A stretch of 64,000 nt of DNA. It comes from Ipomoea triloba (lineage: Eukaryota; Streptophyta; Magnoliopsida; Solanales; Convolvulaceae). Positions 22,426-32,420 of the stretch are shown here, piece after piece. The first letter of the stretch is position 1. The number at the start of each line of letters is the position of its first letter. The stretch is taken from contig NC_044916.1 of NCBI RefSeq assembly GCF_003576645.1, forward strand, positions 20,085,662 to 20,149,661, given 5' to 3'. The notes beneath the pieces were generated by a model that was not told where the DNA came from, did no database searches, and was given only the letters and a program-made list of their open reading frames with translations. Made by a program: the position numbers and the translations under genes.

Positions 22426-22614
22426 AAGTCAAAAAATGCGCACTAGAGTACAAAGATATGAAACAATTATTGAAAAAATTAAATTTAATATAGGATCTTC
22501 AACACAAATCATAAACGATCATAAATAATAAACAAACAAACAATATTCAACTCCAATTAGTAATCAGTGATCAAGATTAATTGATCTTTTAAAAAAGTTC
22601 GTCATCTATGATTA

Positions 22615-23060
22615 AAGAAAAAACTTTTGAAATTAAGTGTTTGACTATGTAATTTGTATCACGTTTGGTCCTTGACTATTAATATTTTCAAATTAGGTGT
22701 ATGATTATGTAATTTGTATCACATTTGGTCTTCTTGTCCAATTTATTGGCCAAGTCTCCAACCCACTATTGTCGAAATTTCAATGAAAAAAATTATGTTC
22801 TAATTAAAAGAGTATTTTCGGTCAACTATTAACAAAAAAATTATTTTTATCGTTGAAATTTCGAAAATAGTTGACCTAGAAATTGGACGGTAGGACCAAA
22901 ATGTGATACAAATGACAAAGTCATGCACCTAATTTGAAAATATTAATAGTCAATGACCAAATGTGATACAAATTACATAGTCATGCACTTAATTTAAAAA
23001 TATTGATAATTAATGACTAAATTTAATACATGAACTATAGTCAAGGGATCAAAAGTTACA
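22615..23060. mobile_element. Foldback (MITE-like) element
   Basis: The left arm includes GACTATGTAATTTGTATCAC and TTTGGTCCTTGACTATTAAT. The right arm holds the complements (ATTAATAGTCAATGACCAAA, GTGATACAAATTACATAGTC). The centre has TTTCGAAAATAGTTGAC against GTCAACTATT. Arms of about 200 bp each; the exact ends and TSD are unclear beside the (TA)n run at 23070-23106. Confidence 0.65.
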
Positions 23061-23064
23061 AATT

Positions 23065-23107
<43 letters not shown>

Positions 23108-23111
<4 letters not shown>

Positions 23112-23524
23112 GTAGGGTTCCAGTGAAACCACTTGCTTAGGTAAGATCGTGAGATTACATCTTGTGCATCCATTTAATACTTTTTAATGGTCTAGATTGA
23201 TTGATACACACACACACTTTGTTCGCACACATTTAATTACCGTTCGCATACACTTCAACTTGGAATCTTAATCAATCTAGACCATTAAAAAATTTTGAGA
23301 TTAAATCTTGTACATCAATCACCGTTCGCACACATTTAATCATCGTTTGCACATATTTAATCACCGTCCGCACACACTTAATCACCATTCGCACACATTT
23401 TATTACCATTCGCACACACTTCAACTTAGTATCTTAAATCAATCTAGACCATTAAATTATTAAATGGATGCACAAGATCTGATCTCACGATGTTACCTAA
23501 ACAAGTGATCTCATATGATCCTAA

Positions 23525-23530
<6 letters not shown>
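23108..23530. mobile_element. MITE with about 65-bp terminal inverted repeats inside (TA)n
   Basis: The left end AGGGTTCCAGTGAAACCACT..GATCGTGAGATTACATCTTG is matched in inverse at the right end (TCTGATCTCACGATGTTACC..GATCCTAACTC). Between them are repeated CACCGTTCGCACACATTTAAT units. TA microsatellites lie directly outside both ends (23070-23106, 23530-23558), consistent with insertion into TA-rich DNA or a TA-type duplication. Confidence 0.75.
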
Positions 23531-23560
<30 letters not shown>

Positions 23561-23602
23561 TCATTTGAGCATTATTTCTTAATTTAGACGTACTAAAGAA
23601 AT

Positions 23603-23841
23603 ACATAAATTGTTTTTACTTTACCTTAGACTCTGAAAAAAGAATCATAATCTCTAGCAACTCGCTTGGGACATAAATTGTTTTTACTTTACCTTAGACT
23701 CTGAAAAAAGAATCATAATCTCTAGCAACTCGCTTGGGCAAGTTGATACTCCCAAGTTCCAATTTGCTTGGGCAAGTTGATGATACTCCCAAATTCCAAT
23801 TTGCTTGGGCAAGTTGATGATACTCCCAAGTTCCAATTTGC
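23603..23841. repeat. Exact 68-bp tandem duplication plus 34/37-bp repeats
   Basis: A 68-bp unit (ACATAAATTGTTTTTACTTT..CTCGCTTGGG) occurs at 23603-23670 and again identically at 23671-23738. It is followed by three CAAGTTGATACTCCCAAGTT-type copies (34, 37 and about 32 bp). Confidence 0.93.
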
Positions 23842-23994
23842 ATAATAATAGTAGTAGTAGTATGTCTAGGTCGAGCTCATATATGCCAAATTGATGACAA
23901 GTTTGGTCACTAAAATCCCTTATTGGATAGATTTTTTTTCCCCACTAATGTCCATTATTTACCCATCAAAAAATAAATTGTTATTAATAAATAA

Positions 23995-24608
23995 CTAGTA
24001 TTTTCACATGTGCATTGCACGAAATAGATTTGTTATAATATTTTAACTAGATCGATATACAATTATATAAATAATAACATATAATATTATATAGTGTAAT
24101 CGTATTATATAGTATTTAAATATGGATAGTTGGATTTATTTTTAAAATAATTATGCAAAATTAGTATTCGGATAAATAGGAAAAAAATCCAACTATATAA
24201 TAGCATAATATTCATTTAGATATGGAGGAAGACTTTACTTTTACTTGTACATGTATTGTAATATTTCAATTAGTAATTTTAAAAAATTGTATTATGAATA
24301 GAAAACTAGGAAAGTATGAAAGAATATATTGTATTGAGATTGCGAAAGACCTTGTGGTCTAGTGGCACCTGGTGTTCTGGTTTACACTCCCATGTGGATG
24401 ATGGGAGTGGGTTTGAGGCTTAGTGGAGGCAACTATTGACTCTTTGTGCTTCAGTAGGTTGAGAAAGTACATATTTTACCTACAATTGTAGAACGATTAG
24501 GAATTATATTGTTTAATCATATTTTTTAAAATATTACGCAAACCTTAATAGTATAGGAGTGTTTTAGGCGAGAAATTAAACTGGAAGATTTTATTTTTAT
24601 TAATAGTA
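23995..24608 (-). mobile_element. Helitron-like unit 1, left part (3' end)
   Basis: On the minus strand the end reads TTTCGTGCAATGCACATGTG AAAATACTAG followed by T: a short GC-containing hairpin, then CTAG, and a T in the flank, as known for plant Helitron 3' termini. The body (GTTGGATTTATTTTTAAAAT etc.) recurs at 26390-26650, 27270-27500 and in part at 29460-29560. The unit is interrupted at 24608/26143 by another Helitron-like element, and a SINE lies at 24346. No Rep/helicase is encoded. Confidence 0.55.
24346..24470 (+). mobile_element. tRNA-derived SINE
   Basis: ACCTTGTGGTCTAGTGGCAC gives an A-box-like TGGTCTAGTGGC. About 50 bp on, GTGGGTTTGAGGCTTAGTGG gives a B-box-like GGTTTGAGGC. The TTGACTCTTTGTGCTTCAGT tail follows. 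Same family as 21917-22035, 57510-57597 and 59608-59725. It is absent from the sister Helitron units, so it inserted after they formed. Confidence 0.72.
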
Positions 24609-26142
24609 CTAGTTTTATACGCGCATTGCGCGTATGTGTTAATGCCCAATGTTTATATTTAAATAAATATTTGAAAGTATATCAATGCAAGATTATATAG
24701 GAGAAGTTTATACATGGGTAATTGAATGTCGAATTTTTTTATTTAAATATCTAACTCAAAGTATATGAATCCAAGATAATATAGAAAATTCATTATAATT
24801 ATTACTAAAATAAATGTTTGCAACCTTGTAAAATCGATAGTCTAAATATTTGGTCTAAAAATGATTGTCTAAATAAATACTACTTTTCATTTGAATTTTT
24901 CTAAGTGTTCTTAATTCTCTTTTGAGTAACATTGTCATTGTCTTCATATTTACTATTTGTTCTCTTCCTTTTTGTTGGTAGTGTGTTATTTGCAATTCAG
25001 TTATTGTTGGTAGCATAGATAACAATGTCATGCAATGAGATTATGATATAGGAGCTATGTACTTTCCTTTAGGTGTTTTGCTTGGGGTTCATTTGGTTCA
25101 ACCATTATTGTTGAATGAGTTATTGTTGATAAAGAAATCCCTAGTTTAAGAAAAAGATTAAATAAATTGATAAAAATTTGAAAATTTAAAATATTATATA
25201 TTCCAAAGATATTAAAAGGTAGTTTCTCGCTTCAATTTGCTGGGTAATGGGTTATTTGAGTACTTTCATTGTCAACAAATCCCCCAAGTAGTTAATATGA
25301 TTGATTTCAAATTATTCTTTTTTATTTTTTTCATGGTATTAAAGAAATACATATGTATCATTTTTTGGTGTAACTACTAATTTATTTAATTCAATAAGAG
25401 TAAAATAGAGCGATTTTGCTTCAATTTGTTGGGTTATTTGAGTACTCTCTTTGTCAACCAATCCCCAAGTAGTTAATATAATTAGCTTCAAATTATTTTA
25501 ATTTTTTTCATAGTACTAATAAAATACTTGGTAAATAAATATATAACTATAACTTTGATATTTAGTTACAAGGTATTGTAAAAATAAGATAATGGACAAT
25601 GTAATGAATATCAATTGATAATTTGAATGTAAAGAATCTTTGCATGAGAGAAAATAAAGACAATATAACTAATGAAATTATTTCTCTTATTTAACTTAAT
25701 TTTTTGATAATGAATAATTTTTTCAAATAAAGGTATTGTAGACACATAATTCTAAATTAAAGAAATACATATGTATCATTTTTTGTTGTAGCTACAAATT
25801 TATTTTAATTTAATAAGAGTAAATAGAGTGAGAAACTTAATTATGTCAAATTTGGTTGAGATGAGGTTCGAACCTAAGATCTTTTTTATAGAAATTAATG
25901 GGTAAGTTAAAAGTTAACGGAATATTAACGGAGAAGAGAATATTTAACGGAAAACTTAACGCATAATCATAAAAGTAAGGTTAAATTAGGTAATCTCTAT
26001 TAATAATATTAATCTGAATTATCTCAACCATCTATTTGATTAAATAATTCATCTGAACCATCCATTTGATTAAATAATTTGACCGCCATTTTTTCTACCC
26101 GTTTTAGGCCTAACTCTCTTTGGCTCTTATTAGTATAGTAGA
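24609..26142 (-). mobile_element. Helitron-like element inserted in unit 1
   Basis: On the minus strand it starts TCTACTATACTAATAAGAGC and ends with a strong hairpin ATACGCGCAATGCGCGTAT, then AAA and CTAG. Flanking bases are A (5') and T (3'), the expected Helitron A|T target. Removing 24609-26142 rejoins TTAATAGTA with TAAATTACGTTG, collinear with the uninterrupted sister at about 27033-27055. It is non-autonomous: 1534 bp of AT-rich DNA with an internal duplicated segment (AGTTAATATGATTGATTTCA at 25289 and a relative at 25463). Confidence 0.68.
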
Positions 26143-26348
26143 TAAATTACGTTGTAGGAAAGTATATGTACTATATTAATAGTATTAGTAATTTTAATCT
26201 AGAATTGTATTACTAATAGGAAAGTATGAAATAATATATTGTATTAGAAATTGTATTATAATATTTTAAAATATTACGCAAACTATAATAGTATAGAAGT
26301 GTTTTGGGCGGAAGTTGAAATGAATGATTTTGTTTTTATTAATAGTAT
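26143..26348 (-). mobile_element. Helitron-like unit 1, right part (5' end)
   Basis: Resumes unit 1 after the nested element and runs to TTTTTATTAATAGTATAG (minus strand CTATACTATTAATAAAAA), a TCTATACTA-type 5' terminus. The next unit's 3' end starts directly beyond it. Confidence 0.5.
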
Positions 26349-27234
26349 AGGTAACTATTATTTTCACCCATGCATGCGTTGCACGTAATAGATTTGTTAT
26401 AATATTTTAAAAATATTTAGATCGATATACAATTATATAAATTATAACATAGAATATTATATAGTTTAATCGTATAAATAGTAATTAAAAATGAGTAGTT
26501 GGATTTATTTTTAAAATAATTATGCAAAATTAGTATTCAATTAAATAGGAAAAAGAATCCAACTATTTAATATTATAATATTCATTTAGATATGGAGGAA
26601 GATTTTACTTTTACTTGTATATGTACTATAATATTACAATTAGTAATTTTAAAAAAAAATGTATTAGGAATAGGAAAGTATGAAAAAATATATTGTGCTG
26701 AGATTTGTGTTACCATATTTTAATGAACAATTGTTGTACGAATAGAAATTGTAATACCATATTTTACAATATTGTGCAAACCTTAATAGTATAAGACTGT
26801 TTTGAGCGACAAATTTTTTTTTTTTGTTAATAGTATAGATTAGTAATTTTAATCTAGAATTGTATTACGAATATGAAAGTAGGAAAGAATATATATTGTA
26901 TTAGCATATTTTAACGTACAATTGTAGTACGAATAGGAATTGTTTGGTCATATTTTTTAAAAATATTACGGAAACTTTAATAGTATATGAGTGTTTTAGG
27001 CAAAAATTTAAACTGGATGAATTTTTTTTTATTAATAGTATAGATTTCGTTGCAGGAAAGTATATGTAATGCATTAGTAATTTTAATCTAGAATTGTATT
27101 ACGCATAGGAAAGTATGAAAAATATATTGTATTAGGAATTGTATTATGATATTTTAAAATATTAGGCAAACCATTAAAGTATAGAAGTGTTTTGGGCAGG
27201 AAATTAAAATGAGGGATTTTGTTTTTATTATAAC
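26349..27234 (-). mobile_element. Helitron-like unit 2
   Basis: The 3' end (minus) GTGCAACGCATGCATGGGTG AAAATAATAG is a mutated version of the CTAG terminus. The body matches unit 1. The TATTAATAGTATAGATT motif is repeated inside (about 26822-26836 and 27034-27047), indicating internal duplication or fused copies. It ends at GATTTTGTTTTTATTATAA before the next CTAG. Confidence 0.5.
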
Positions 27235-27509
27235 TAGTATTTTTCAATCATGTGTTGCACGAAATAGATTTGTTATAATATTTTTAAAATATTTAAATCG
27301 GTATACAATTTTATAAATTATAACATAGAATATTATATAGTTTAATCGTATTATATAGTATTTAAACATGGGTAGTTGGATTTATTTTTAAAATAATTAT
27401 GCAAAATTAGTATTCGAATAAATAGGAAAAAGAATCCAACTATATAATATTATAATATTCATTTAGATATGGAGGAAGATTTTACTTTTACTTGTATAGA
27501 TACTGTAAT

Positions 27510-28193
27510 TTTTTTGTAAGGTAAACTAACGTTGCTATTCCATTAATTCATAACATAAAACGTTTACATCAACGATCAATGAAATGGTAAACCATTCCTT
27601 AAAGTCATACATAGAAACAACTTTTCTAACTATGATATAGAAAATTTGAATCGCAGACTATTTCATAACTAGGAAGCTATGTTCCTTCAGGGAGCTTAAA
27701 GCTTCATCAAAGATCTAGGTCTTCGTCATCATTATTGTTTGCTCGCCCAGGATAAGATCAACACTTTCCGAAACCAAACTAAACGATTTATGCTAATGAA
27801 AATGAAAAGCTCGTGAAAGTAACGAGAGGAAAACACAATAATAGAGAAAATAAAAAGTGGGTAAAGTCAAAGTAGGGTTGGGATTCAAGACTACCAACAC
27901 AAACCCCAATACCTACATACTATTACTTTATTCAAAGGGAAAGAAAACGGAAGAAGAAGATCTGTGGCGGTGGTCGGAGGCGGACGGAGCTGCGACGGTG
28001 GTTGGGGCGGAAGAAGAACGAGAGTAAACGTAGAAGGTGACCAAAACCGTCGGCTCAAAGCTCCATTAGAGCTCCGGCCGGAGGCCGGCGGTGGAAGCCG
28101 AAGTTGAGTAGCAGCGAAATGCGTTTGGTTTTAGCGAGAAAAGGGAGGCAGCATTAGAGTTTTTTTTTCTTTCGTTAAGAGCTTAGATACTGT
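27510..28193 (-). mobile_element. Retroposon with poly-A tail and 13-bp TSD
   Basis: Exact 13-bp duplication TAGATACTGTAAT at 27497-27509 and 28194-28206. The insert starts with a T run (poly-A on the minus strand, ACCTTACAAAAAAA) and ends without terminal repeats, the mark of target-primed reverse transcription by a LINE-type machinery. The 684-bp body has a GC-rich 5' part (CGCCGGCCTCCGGCCGGAGC, about 28090-28070) and an AT-rich 3' part. I found no RT domain, so it is either a truncated or deleted LINE or a processed transcript of unknown origin. Confidence 0.78.
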
Positions 28194-28474
28194 AATATTA
28201 CAATTAGTAATTTTAAAAAAAAATGTATTTGGAATAGGAAAGTATGAAAAAATATATTGTACTGAGATTTGTATTACCATATTTTAATGAACAATTGTTG
28301 TACGAATAGAAATTGTATTACCATAATTTACAATATTGTGCAAACTTTAATAGTATAAGACTGTTTTGAGCGACAAGTTAAAAAAAATATTTTATTTTTA
28401 TTAATAGTATAGATTAATAATTTTAATCTAGAATTGTATTACGAATATGAAAGTAGGAAAGAATATATATTGTA

Positions 28475-29329
28475 GGGAAAATGACACTTTTTTCCCCTAT
28501 GTTATGTGCTTATAGCATTTTTTTCCCCCTGTGTTATTAAAGTGACAGTTTTTCCCCTCAGTTATTTTAAAAGTGACAGTTTTTCCCCTTGTAATATTAA
28601 ATTGACATTTTTGCCCTTAAAAATAACCATTTCATTTATTTTTATTCTCCAACCAATTATATTACTAATATGTATGAAAGATCACAGTTCGATACGAACC
28701 TAATCGAACACTGTAGCAATTGAGCTTAAATAGTATAGATGGTTATGGTTACGATTCATAACCGAAAAAATAAAATAAAATAATTGTTGAATTTAGACTA
28801 TTTTTAAATTAGAAATAAAATTATAAAAATAAATAAATAAATAAATAAATAAGTTTTGATTGGAGGTTCAAAATCGAAATTGGAACCGAACCGTACTGAT
28901 TTATCAAAATAAGTGTTTGATCATTTTTACTATATATGATTGTGGTTAAGTTCCAGTTCACGATTCAACAATTATTTAATTTTATTTTTTCGGTTATGAT
29001 TCGTAACCAGAACCGTCCATACTATTTCGGTATGATTGCTACAATGTTTGGTTAGGTTCGAACCGAATCGTAATCATCCATACCTATGTTTGGTTAGGTT
29101 CGAACCGAATCGTAATCATCCATACCTATGTTTGGTTAGGTTCGAACCGAATCGTAATCATCCATACCTATAAGTAATAATTTGTTGGAGAAGAAAAATA
29201 AATGAAATAATTATTTTTAAGGGTAAAAATGTCAATTTAACATTTCAGGGGGAAAAACTACCACTTTAATAACACAAGGGGGAAAAGTGCTATAAGCACA
29301 TAACATAGGGGAAAGAGTGCCATTTTCCC
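28475..29329. mobile_element. Foldback MULE-type MITE, 855 bp, 9-bp TSD
   Basis: The terminal repeats GGGAAAATGACAC..TTTTCCCCTATGTTATGTG and their complement are imperfect over roughly 150 bp. A perfect 9-bp TSD, TATATTGTA, lies at 28466-28474 and 29330-29338, the size typical of Mutator-like elements. It encodes no transposase; the frame 28506-28703 is within the repeat arm. The centre carries a 42-bp sequence in three exact tandem copies (29044-29169). Confidence 0.88.
29044..29169. repeat. Exact 42-bp tandem triplication
   Basis: Three identical 42-bp units starting ATGTTTGGTTAGGTTCGAAC at 29044, 29086 and 29128, with no mismatch. Confidence 0.97.
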
Positions 29330-29350
29330 TATATTGTATTAACATATTTT

Positions 29351-29460
29351 AACGTGAACCTGGAGGGTGTGGTTAAGTGAAGGGACTCATTCATCTTTAA
29401 CCAAAGGTTAAGGGTTCGATCTTTGACTTTGGGTATGGAGAGAGTTAAATCTCCAAGCCA
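29351..29460 (+). mobile_element. tRNA-derived SINE, second family
   Basis: GAACCTGGAGGGTGTGGTTAAGTGAAGG resembles an A-box region (TGTGGTTAAGTGA). AAGGTTAAGGGTTCGATCTT holds a near-consensus B box (GGTTCGATC). The tail is GGGTATGGAGAGAG. It is absent at the equivalent point of sister units. Confidence 0.6.
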
Positions 29461-29749
29461 TAATTATGCAAAATTAGTATCCAAATAAATAGGAAAAAGA
29501 ATCCAACTATATAATATTCATTTAGATAGGGAGGAAGATTTTACTTTTTACATAATTAGTAATTTTAAAAAATTGTAATAGAAATAGGAAAATATGAAAC
29601 AATATATTTTATTAAAATTTGTATTACCATATTTTAATGAACAACTATAGTACTAATAGAAATTGTATTATCATATTTTACAATATTGTGCAACTTGTAT
29701 AGGAGTATTTTGAGCGACAAATTAAAAAAAAAAAGATTTTTATAATTAT

Positions 29750-29836
29750 ATATCAATCTAAACAGTCTTAAAATATTATAGCAAATCTGTTCTTAAAATA
29801 TTATAGCAAATCCGTTCCGTGCATCGCATAGGTGAA

Positions 29837-29875
<39 letters not shown>
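29750..29875 (+). mobile_element. Helitron-like 3' terminus in opposite orientation plus (AAT)n
   Basis: Plus-strand ATTATAGCAAATCCGTTCCG..CATCGCATAGGTGAAAATA matches the 3' terminal region of units 1-3 but points the other way. It runs into an ATA microsatellite (about 29836-29873) where the final CTAG should be. Confidence 0.45.
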
Positions 29876-29876
<1 letters not shown>

Positions 29877-30034
29877 GTTACTGTACTCCAAATAAAAAAT
29901 TTATGGCTTTATCGATCTTACAAAATACAATATAATATTGTACGATGTTATAAAAGCTCTAGCTTTAGTATGTTGGAAATCTCACTTTATTTATAAAATG
30001 AAAAAGTTTAGATTTATAATATTTTCAATATTGT

Positions 30035-30138
30035 AGAGAGAGAGAGAGAGCGAGCATTTATATGTATATGAAACGTACGTAATGGACATTTCTCTTTCTT
30101 CTTGTATATATGTAGCATCATGTTAGCTCATCATCTTT
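30035..30138 (+). promoter_or_regulatory. Probable core promoter / 5' UTR of the P450
   Basis: A GA repeat (30037-30052) is followed by TTATATGTATATG (about 30058-30070, TATA-like), CT-rich TTTCTCTTTCTTCTTG and GTATATATGTAG before the ATG at 30139. The arrangement is plausible, but the start site cannot be fixed from sequence alone. Confidence 0.35.
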
Positions 30139-31662
30139 ATGCATCTATCCATGGAGCTTGAACCTTCTTGGAGGTTGAGGCCCTTTGAAGAAAACCCACT
30201 CTTCTTCTTCTTCTTCATCACTGCCTTTTTCCTTCTTCTCCTCTTTTATCTCTTGAGGATAAAGCTATGGTGTGATTGCCATGTCTGCAATGCATACATC
30301 AACTCAACCTGGAAATCCCACTTCACCAATTTGGCCGACTGGTACACTCATCTTCTCCGATCGTCTCCCACCGGAACCATTCACATCCATGTTCTCCGAA
30401 ACATCGTCACCGCTAACCCGGATAATGTCGAGTATATGCTGAAGACCCGGTTCGATAATTTCCCGAAAGGGAAGGCGTTTTCCGCCATCTTGGGTGATTT
30501 TCTGGGCCGCGGGATTTTCAACGTCGACGGCGATTCATGGCTGTTCCAGCGGAAGATGGCCAGCCACCAGCTGGGGAGCTCGTCGATACGCTCGTATGCG
30601 TTTCACGTGGTTCAATCAGAGATCGACCGCCGCCTTCTGCCGCTCCTGGCGTCGAATGACGGCGCCGTTCTTGACTTACAGGACGTTTTCCGGCGATTCG
30701 CGTTTGATAGCATCTGTAGATTCTCCTTTGGGTTGGACCCCAAGTGCCTGGAGTCTCTGCTGGCTATGCCGGAATTCGCGGCCTCGTTCGACTCGGCTTC
30801 CAAGCTGACTGCGGAGCGGGCCATGGCGGCGGCGCCGATCGTGTGGAAGCTGAAGAGGATTTTGAACATCGGCGGCGAGAAGGAACTGAAAAAGGCTATT
30901 GAGACGATCAATGTATTAGCGACGGAAGTGATCCGTCAAAAGCGAAAACTGGGCTTCTCCAATCACAAAGATCTTCTCTCGAGATTCATGGGCAGCATTA
31001 GCGACGAAATCTACCTGAGAGACATCGTGATCAGCTTTCTCCTCGCCGGCCGCGACACGGTGGCGGCCGCCCTCACCAGCTTCTTCTGGCTGGCGGCGAA
31101 CCACCCGGAGGTTCCCGACGTCATTCTCGCGGAAGCCGATTCCGTCCTGGGACCGAATAAAAACCCCACCAAGTGCGAACACCTCGGAGATCTTCATTAC
31201 CTTCAAGCGGCGGTGTACGAAAGCATGAGACTCTTCCCGCCCATTCAATTCGACTCCAAGTTCTGCCTGGAAGACGACGTCTTGCCGGACGGGACGGTGG
31301 TGAAGAAGGGGACGAGGGTGACATATCACCCATATGCGATGGGGAGAATGGAGGAGATATGGGGTTCAGATTGCTTGGAGTTCAAGCCAGAGAGGTGGCT
31401 TAACAATGGCGTTTTCTTCCAGGAAAATCCTTTCAAGTACCCGGTTTTTCAAGGCGGACTCAGAGTGTGTCTGGGAAAAGAAATGGCGGTTCTGGAGGTG
31501 AGGACGGTGGTTCTCTCGCTTCTTCGCCGCATTCGTATCGAATTGGCTCAGCCTCATGACCGCTCCCCGCCTCGATTCTCTCCCGGCCTCACCGCCTCCT
31601 TTTACGGCGGTTTGCCGGTTTTGGTGCGGGAAAGACGTGGCTCTTCCGCGGGCGTTAATTAG
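30139..31662 (+). CDS. Cytochrome P450, CYP94 family, CYP94C-like
   Basis: Intact single-exon gene, 507 residues, a normal length for CYP94 (CYP86 clan). An N-terminal membrane anchor spans about residues 20-39 (LFFFFFITAFFLLLLFYLL) and would hold the enzyme on the ER. Diagnostic motifs: I-helix AGRDT at 303-307, K-helix ESMR at 361-364, PERW at 417-420 and the haem loop FQGGLRVCLG at 437-446 with Cys444 as the iron ligand. The stretches LGDFLGRGIFNVDG (118-131) and YHPYAMGRM (396-404) are CYP94-like; the latter resembles CYP94C1. Known CYP94B/C enzymes hydroxylate and oxidise jasmonoyl-isoleucine or fatty acids at the omega end, so jasmonate turnover is a reasonable guess but not shown. An alternative start is Met5 (30151). 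The gene is GC-richer than its flanks, and a foldback MITE starts 18 bp after the stop. Confidence 0.93.
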   Translation: MHLSMELEPSWRLRPFEENPLFFFFFITAFFLLLLFYLLRIKLWCDCHVCNAYINSTWKSHFTNLADWYTHLLRSSPTGTIHIHVLRNIVTANPDNVEYMLKTRFDNFPKGKAFSAILGDFLGRGIFNVDGDSWLFQRKMASHQLGSSSIRSYAFHVVQSEIDRRLLPLLASNDGAVLDLQDVFRRFAFDSICRFSFGLDPKCLESLLAMPEFAASFDSASKLTAERAMAAAPIVWKLKRILNIGGEKELKKAIETINVLATEVIRQKRKLGFSNHKDLLSRFMGSISDEIYLRDIVISFLLAGRDTVAAALTSFFWLAANHPEVPDVILAEADSVLGPNKNPTKCEHLGDLHYLQAAVYESMRLFPPIQFDSKFCLEDDVLPDGTVVKKGTRVTYHPYAMGRMEEIWGSDCLEFKPERWLNNGVFFQENPFKYPVFQGGLRVCLGKEMAVLEVRTVVLSLLRRIRIELAQPHDRSPPRFSPGLTASFYGGLPVLVRERRGSSAGVN

Positions 31663-31680
31663 CTAGTAGCCATATATAAT

Positions 31681-32049
31681 AGGAAAAAGTGTCAAATAGG
31701 CCACTGAACTTGTTACTTTTGTGTAATTGGGCCATTGAACTTAAAAAGTGTGCAATTCAACCATCAAACAAGCAAAATTTGTGCAATTGGACCATTTTTA
31801 CAAAAAATTTTAATTCAATTTGAATTAAAAACATTTCAATATTGACTCACAACTAGTATGGTAGAAGAAAATGTCACTCTTAATACATATATGCTAGTAA
31901 TATAATTGGATTTTACCAGAAAATTTTTGTAAAAATGGTCCAATTACACAAATTTTGCTTGTTTGATGGTTGAATTGCACACATTTTAAGTTCAATGGTC
32001 CAATTGCACAAAAGCGATAAGTTCAATGGCCTATTTGACACTTTTTCCT
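31681..32049. mobile_element. Foldback MITE just downstream of the P450
   Basis: Arms of about 140 bp: AGGAAAAAGTGTCAAATAGG at the left is the exact complement of CCTATTTGACACTTTTTCCT at the right end, and further inward GTTTGATGGTTGAATTGCAC matches GTGCAATTCAACCATCAAAC. ATATAAT directly abuts both ends (31674-31680, 32050-32056), a 7-bp or degraded 9-bp TSD. Its ends resemble those of 32421-33247 and 28475-29329. It probably lies in the P450 transcript's 3' UTR. Confidence 0.88.
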
Positions 32050-32420
32050 ATATAATATAATAATTAATTTATTGTTCAGTTTTTAGTGAGATTTAATTTG
32101 GGTGATCCATGCAGCATCAGAACCAAAACAGTTGGCTGGCTTTCATTATTACAATTAAATGGTTTTTCGGTCCGTGACGATTTTTTTAATTTTATTTTTT
32201 ATTTGCAATAATGTACAAAATGTTGCACTGCTAAGGTGGTGATTTTTCGACACTTCCACATGCCAGGCGACACTAGACACGTTGTAAGAATATCTACCTA
32301 CTTTAATCCCCATTAGTCATTTTGGACACAAAGTTTAAGAAAAGAAATTGACATGTTAATTTTTAAACAAATGAGAAGATAAAATAGAAGGGGTATTTTT
32401 CTCCTGCTATTTCAAAATTT
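32050..32420. other. Intergenic, no gene seen
   Basis: AT-rich spacer between two foldback elements, with no recognisable feature. Confidence 0.6.

Larger units (their letters stand above)
27236..29560 (-). mobile_element. Helitron-like unit 3 with nested insertions
   Basis: The 3' end (minus) TTTCGTGCAACACATGATTG AAAAATACTAG is followed by T. The body is interrupted by a poly-A retroposon (27510-28193), a foldback element (28475-29329) and a tRNA-like SINE (29351-29460). The TATTAATAGTATAGATTAA motif recurs near 28399-28415. The right limit is vague. Confidence 0.5.

Noticed and set aside
22158..22493. 111-residue frame and a CRISPR-like look (regular repeat with spacers)
   Set aside because: The whole array is degenerate 22-bp repeat without unique spacers, in a plant genome; it is a minisatellite.
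30494..31557. Several frames of 63-137 residues on both strands within the P450
   Set aside because: They are shadows of the GC-rich P450 coding frame, which alone carries conserved motifs.
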